Below are positions 3,433 through 5,791 of a stretch of 5,791 nucleotides of DNA, in pieces. Position 1 is the first letter of the stretch, and every line of letters begins with the position of its first letter. Below the pieces are notes generated by a model that searched no databases, had not been told where the DNA came from, and saw only the letters and a program-made list of their open reading frames with translations. This stretch comes from JAQBQQ01 sp964633955 (GTDB taxonomy: Bacteria; Patescibacteriota; Gracilibacteria; Peribacterales; Peribacteraceae): assembly GCA_964633955.1 (NCBI GenBank), contig CAZWIA010000041.1:1-5791 (forward strand). Direction: 5' to 3'. Both the position numbers and the translations under genes were made by a program.

Positions 3433-5791
3433 ATGTCCACACACAGACACTCCGATCACGCCCGCCATCTCGCGCTCTCAGGAGCCGTCCTGCTCCTATG
3501 TCTGCTGGTGCTCCTGGCCGAGCTCTGGGGCGGATCGTTCCTCTCCTACCTGCGCGGGACCGCGGATCTGCAGCACGCGCCGCTGGTCATGGCGGCGCTG
3601 GTGGTTGGCGCGTTCGTGTTGGGGCTGGAGTGGAACGGCATCCTGAATCTGCGGCGCGTGAAGCGCCAGTCCCTGGCTGCCGTGGAGCGCAACCATCCGT
3701 ACCTGCCGGGCAGCGAGCAGCTGATGGTAACGCTCTGCCTGACGCTGGCATGCGGGCTTTTGGCATCCCCCGTGGCTGTGAAGACGTACGCGTTCTCCGT
3801 GGAGGTGGTCGAGCAGGTGATCCTGCAGGATGCGGCGGATGATGTCACGGATCCGGCCGCCGGATCTGGAGAAACAGCGGCCGACGCGATCGCCACCGGG
3901 TCCGGGACTGAGATGGCCACGGGTTCCGGGACGACTGCCACGGGAGCCGTTGTGAGCGGATCTGGTGCCAGCGCGAGCGGTCAAACCGCATCCGGTTCCG
4001 GTACGATCATGACCGGCTCTGGATCCGGCGCGACCGGCGTCATTGCCGGAGGAGAGAGCACGGACGCCGCGGGCGGGGCGGTCCCGGAACATGCAGCGAT
4101 CAGTTCTACTTCTTCCCAGCCGTCAGCGGAGTTTGGATGGTCTTCTTCCGCTGCACCAGAGCCGGGCACGCTCATGCTTGAGGCGGCGCAGGAGACCGTA
4201 TTGGCCGCGGATGCGCCCCGGTTCACCCTGGTGGACGTGGAGTTGCCCGTGGCGACGGAGATGCTCTTGGAAGCTGGGACGCTCAAGCCGGAGGTGGCCA
4301 TGGCGGAAATCGTGCGCGCCGCCGTCAACCCGGAGACGGATCTAAAAGCGGGGATCGCCGCCGCTCTCGTGGAGAGCGCGCGGGAGGAGATCGCCCAGGT
4401 GGTGACGGATGACTCCGTGGGCACTACCATCCTCACGGCGGAGGACCAGGGTCGCATCACGCGGCAGGACGTGCTGGAAGCGCGCGTGGCGGAGGCGATC
4501 GTGGAGGACGGCGCGCTTACGCGGGAAGTTGCCGACCGGGTGGCGGACGATGCCGCCGCATCCGCGGCGATCACCGCCCTGGCGGATGACGCCGGCGTCC
4601 AGGCTGCCGTGGTGGATTCCCTAGTGGAAGCCGCGCTCAATCCTGGTCTCACAGCGGAATCCGCCATGGTCGCGGCCATCGCGGAGCTTCAGCCGGACCT
4701 CACGGACACGGCGCTCACGGCCGTCACGCAGGCGGTGGCGCAGGATGACGGGACCATCCGGGCCATCGCGCAGGCGGTGGCGGAGTCCGGCCCGGCGTCC
4801 CCGCTCGCGCCCGCGCAGACGGAGCCAGTTCTCAAGGTGAGACTCATCGGCCGGGACGGTTCCGTGATCGCTCCCAGGTACCACTTTGTCCCCGGCTCCG
4901 TGGTGCTGGTCTTGGAGCCGATCGCCCGCTTCACGCCCGGCCTCTACACGCTGGAGGTGACGGTGACAAACCCCCTCACAGGTGAGGCGCAGGTGTTCAC
5001 CCAGGATTTTGCGTGGGGCGTGCTGGCCATGAACGCCGACCAGGACCGCTACCGCGCCGGCGAGACCGCCGTCCTGCACATGGGCGTACTGGATGACCGC
5101 GGGGAGATGGTGTGCAACGCGAACGTAGTCCTCACGGCGGAAGCGCCGGATGGGTCTATGGTGTCCCTCAGTACGGAGAATGGCGGCATCGTGCGGAGTG
5201 AGACGTGTACGGTGAAGGATTCTGAGCTCACGGCGCCGGACTTCTCCACGGTGCTCCCCCTCACGCAGTCCGGCACGTACCGCCTCACCCTCGCGGCCAT
5301 TACGCCGAGCGGCGAACGTTCCACGCAGACGTCCATCCAGGTCCGGGGGGACTGGCCTTACGTGATCCGCCGCACGGCCGCCACGCGCCTCTTCCCGATC
5401 GGCGACAGTCCCATGGACATCCAGGTGGCGTTCACGGAGGAATTTTCTGGGACGATCACCGACACGGTCCCGGAGGGATTCCGGATCGTGTCCACGTCTC
5501 CAAATGCCCTGGTGACCGCCGCGGGTTCCGGCTCTGTCATCCGCTGGACGGGCAGCTGGTTCGCCGGCACCACCGTCCGGTTCTCCTATGTCTATGACGC
5601 GCCGGACGAATCTCCGCAGTTCTTCCTGACCGGCCCCTTGGCCATGGATTCAGCGGAAGGGATGGATGAAGTGGAACTGCGCGCCTGGCAGATCGCCAAC
5701 GACGCGCCGGGAGATCTCACCGGCCGCCTCTTCTCAGACGAGGGAACCACCCCGCTCGCCAATAGGGACGTGAGTGTCTCCCTCAACGGTG
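3433..5791 (+). CDS. Giant membrane-anchored surface protein, N-terminal 786 codons (continues past window)
   Basis: The frame is open from the ATG at 3433 to the window end with no stop. Three hydrophobic helices lie near the N-terminus (about 13-32, 51-67, 98-116). A Ser/Gly/Thr/Ala linker follows (about 144-216) with repeated GSG and ATGSG units, then an Ala/Val/Glu-rich, probably helical region (about 248-455). The rest is beta-rich. Residues 465-535 include FTPGLYTLEVTVTNP and FAWGVLAM; from about 536, DQDRYRAGE opens an alpha-2-macroglobulin MG2-like or bacterial Ig-like domain with C561 and C592 as a possible disulfide. Then come VPEGFRIVS (660-668), YVYDAP (719-724) and RAWQIANDA (750-758). 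The window ends as another unit begins (LTGRLFSDEG, VSVSLNG). Similar blocks occur in giant surface proteins of CPR bacteria, as I recall them. A role in adhesion or cell contact is inferred. The start is supported by GGAAGGA six bases upstream. Confidence 0.85.
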   Translation, partial: MSTHRHSDHARHLALSGAVLLLCLLVLLAELWGGSFLSYLRGTADLQHAPLVMAALVVGAFVLGLEWNGILNLRRVKRQSLAAVERNHPYLPGSEQLMVTLCLTLACGLLASPVAVKTYAFSVEVVEQVILQDAADDVTDPAAGSGETAADAIATGSGTEMATGSGTTATGAVVSGSGASASGQTASGSGTIMTGSGSGATGVIAGGESTDAAGGAVPEHAAISSTSSQPSAEFGWSSSAAPEPGTLMLEAAQETVLAADAPRFTLVDVELPVATEMLLEAGTLKPEVAMAEIVRAAVNPETDLKAGIAAALVESAREEIAQVVTDDSVGTTILTAEDQGRITRQDVLEARVAEAIVEDGALTREVADRVADDAAASAAITALADDAGVQAAVVDSLVEAALNPGLTAESAMVAAIAELQPDLTDTALTAVTQAVAQDDGTIRAIAQAVAESGPASPLAPAQTEPVLKVRLIGRDGSVIAPRYHFVPGSVVLVLEPIARFTPGLYTLEVTVTNPLTGEAQVFTQDFAWGVLAMNADQDRYRAGETAVLHMGVLDDRGEMVCNANVVLTAEAPDGSMVSLSTENGGIVRSETCTVKDSELTAPDFSTVLPLTQSGTYRLTLAAITPSGERSTQTSIQVRGDWPYVIRRTAATRLFPIGDSPMDIQVAFTEEFSGTITDTVPEGFRIVSTSPNALVTAAGSGSVIRWTGSWFAGTTVRFSYVYDAPDESPQFFLTGPLAMDSAEGMDEVELRAWQIANDAPGDLTGRLFSDEGTTPLANRDVSVSLNG

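Noticed and set aside
3410..3646. 78-codon plus-strand frame starting just before the giant gene
   Set aside because: It overlaps the three-helix N-terminus in another frame, has Trp/Arg/Ser-rich nonsense composition, and the 3433 frame stays open for 786 codons.
3862..4080. CRISPR or tandem DNA repeat in the GS-rich stretch
   Set aside because: The repetition exists only at amino-acid level, with varied codons and no constant repeat/spacer lengths.
3496..5786. Series of minus-strand frames opposite the giant gene (3496-4092, 3981-4679, 4621-5079 and others)
   Set aside because: They are low-complexity antisense products of a high-GC gene with few stop codons on the other strand, and show no domains or start signals.

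Overview
The window is a junction between a degraded mobile element and a GC-rich bacterial chromosome. Bases 1-343 are about 43% GC by hand count. They hold the end of a large serine recombinase, with an in-frame stop and probably a frameshift. This gene fragment runs head-on into the 3' end of an intact tmRNA gene (ssrA, 344-758, minus strand). The last codons of the recombinase are read through the T-arm and acceptor stem of the tmRNA, which is the signature of an element integrated at an ssrA attachment site. The element extends left, out of the window.

To the right, the sequence is much richer in GC (63-72% in the coding stretches I counted). In order it holds: a small zinc-ribbon protein; a lipoprotein with a Gmad2-type immunoglobulin-like domain; an intergenic repeat-like patch; a small one-helix membrane protein behind a clear sigma70-type promoter; a TMEM175/DUF1211-type potassium channel on the minus strand; a stand-alone CheY-like receiver, divergent from the channel; an AT-rich promoter island; and the first 786 codons of a very large membrane-anchored surface protein that continues past the end of the window.

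Organism: the giant protein carries segments (a DFAWGVLA...D.DRY.AGE block and a YDAP...RAWQIANDA block) that I associate with giant surface proteins of Candidate Phyla Radiation (Patescibacteria) genomes, for example Peribacteria or Parcubacteria. Single-domain receivers, Gmad2 lipoproteins, absent Shine-Dalgarno sequences and possibly leaderless genes fit that placement. It is an inference from remembered family patterns, not a proven assignment. No tRNA, rRNA, CRISPR array or complete transposon is visible.

Functionally, ssrA is a housekeeping ribosome-rescue RNA that served as the integration target. The remaining genes look like envelope and signalling functions (lipoprotein, channel, receiver, surface protein) in separate transcription units, not one pathway. 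The strongest observations are the recombinase/ssrA overlap, the 29-residue tmRNA tag, and the modular architecture of the giant surface protein.
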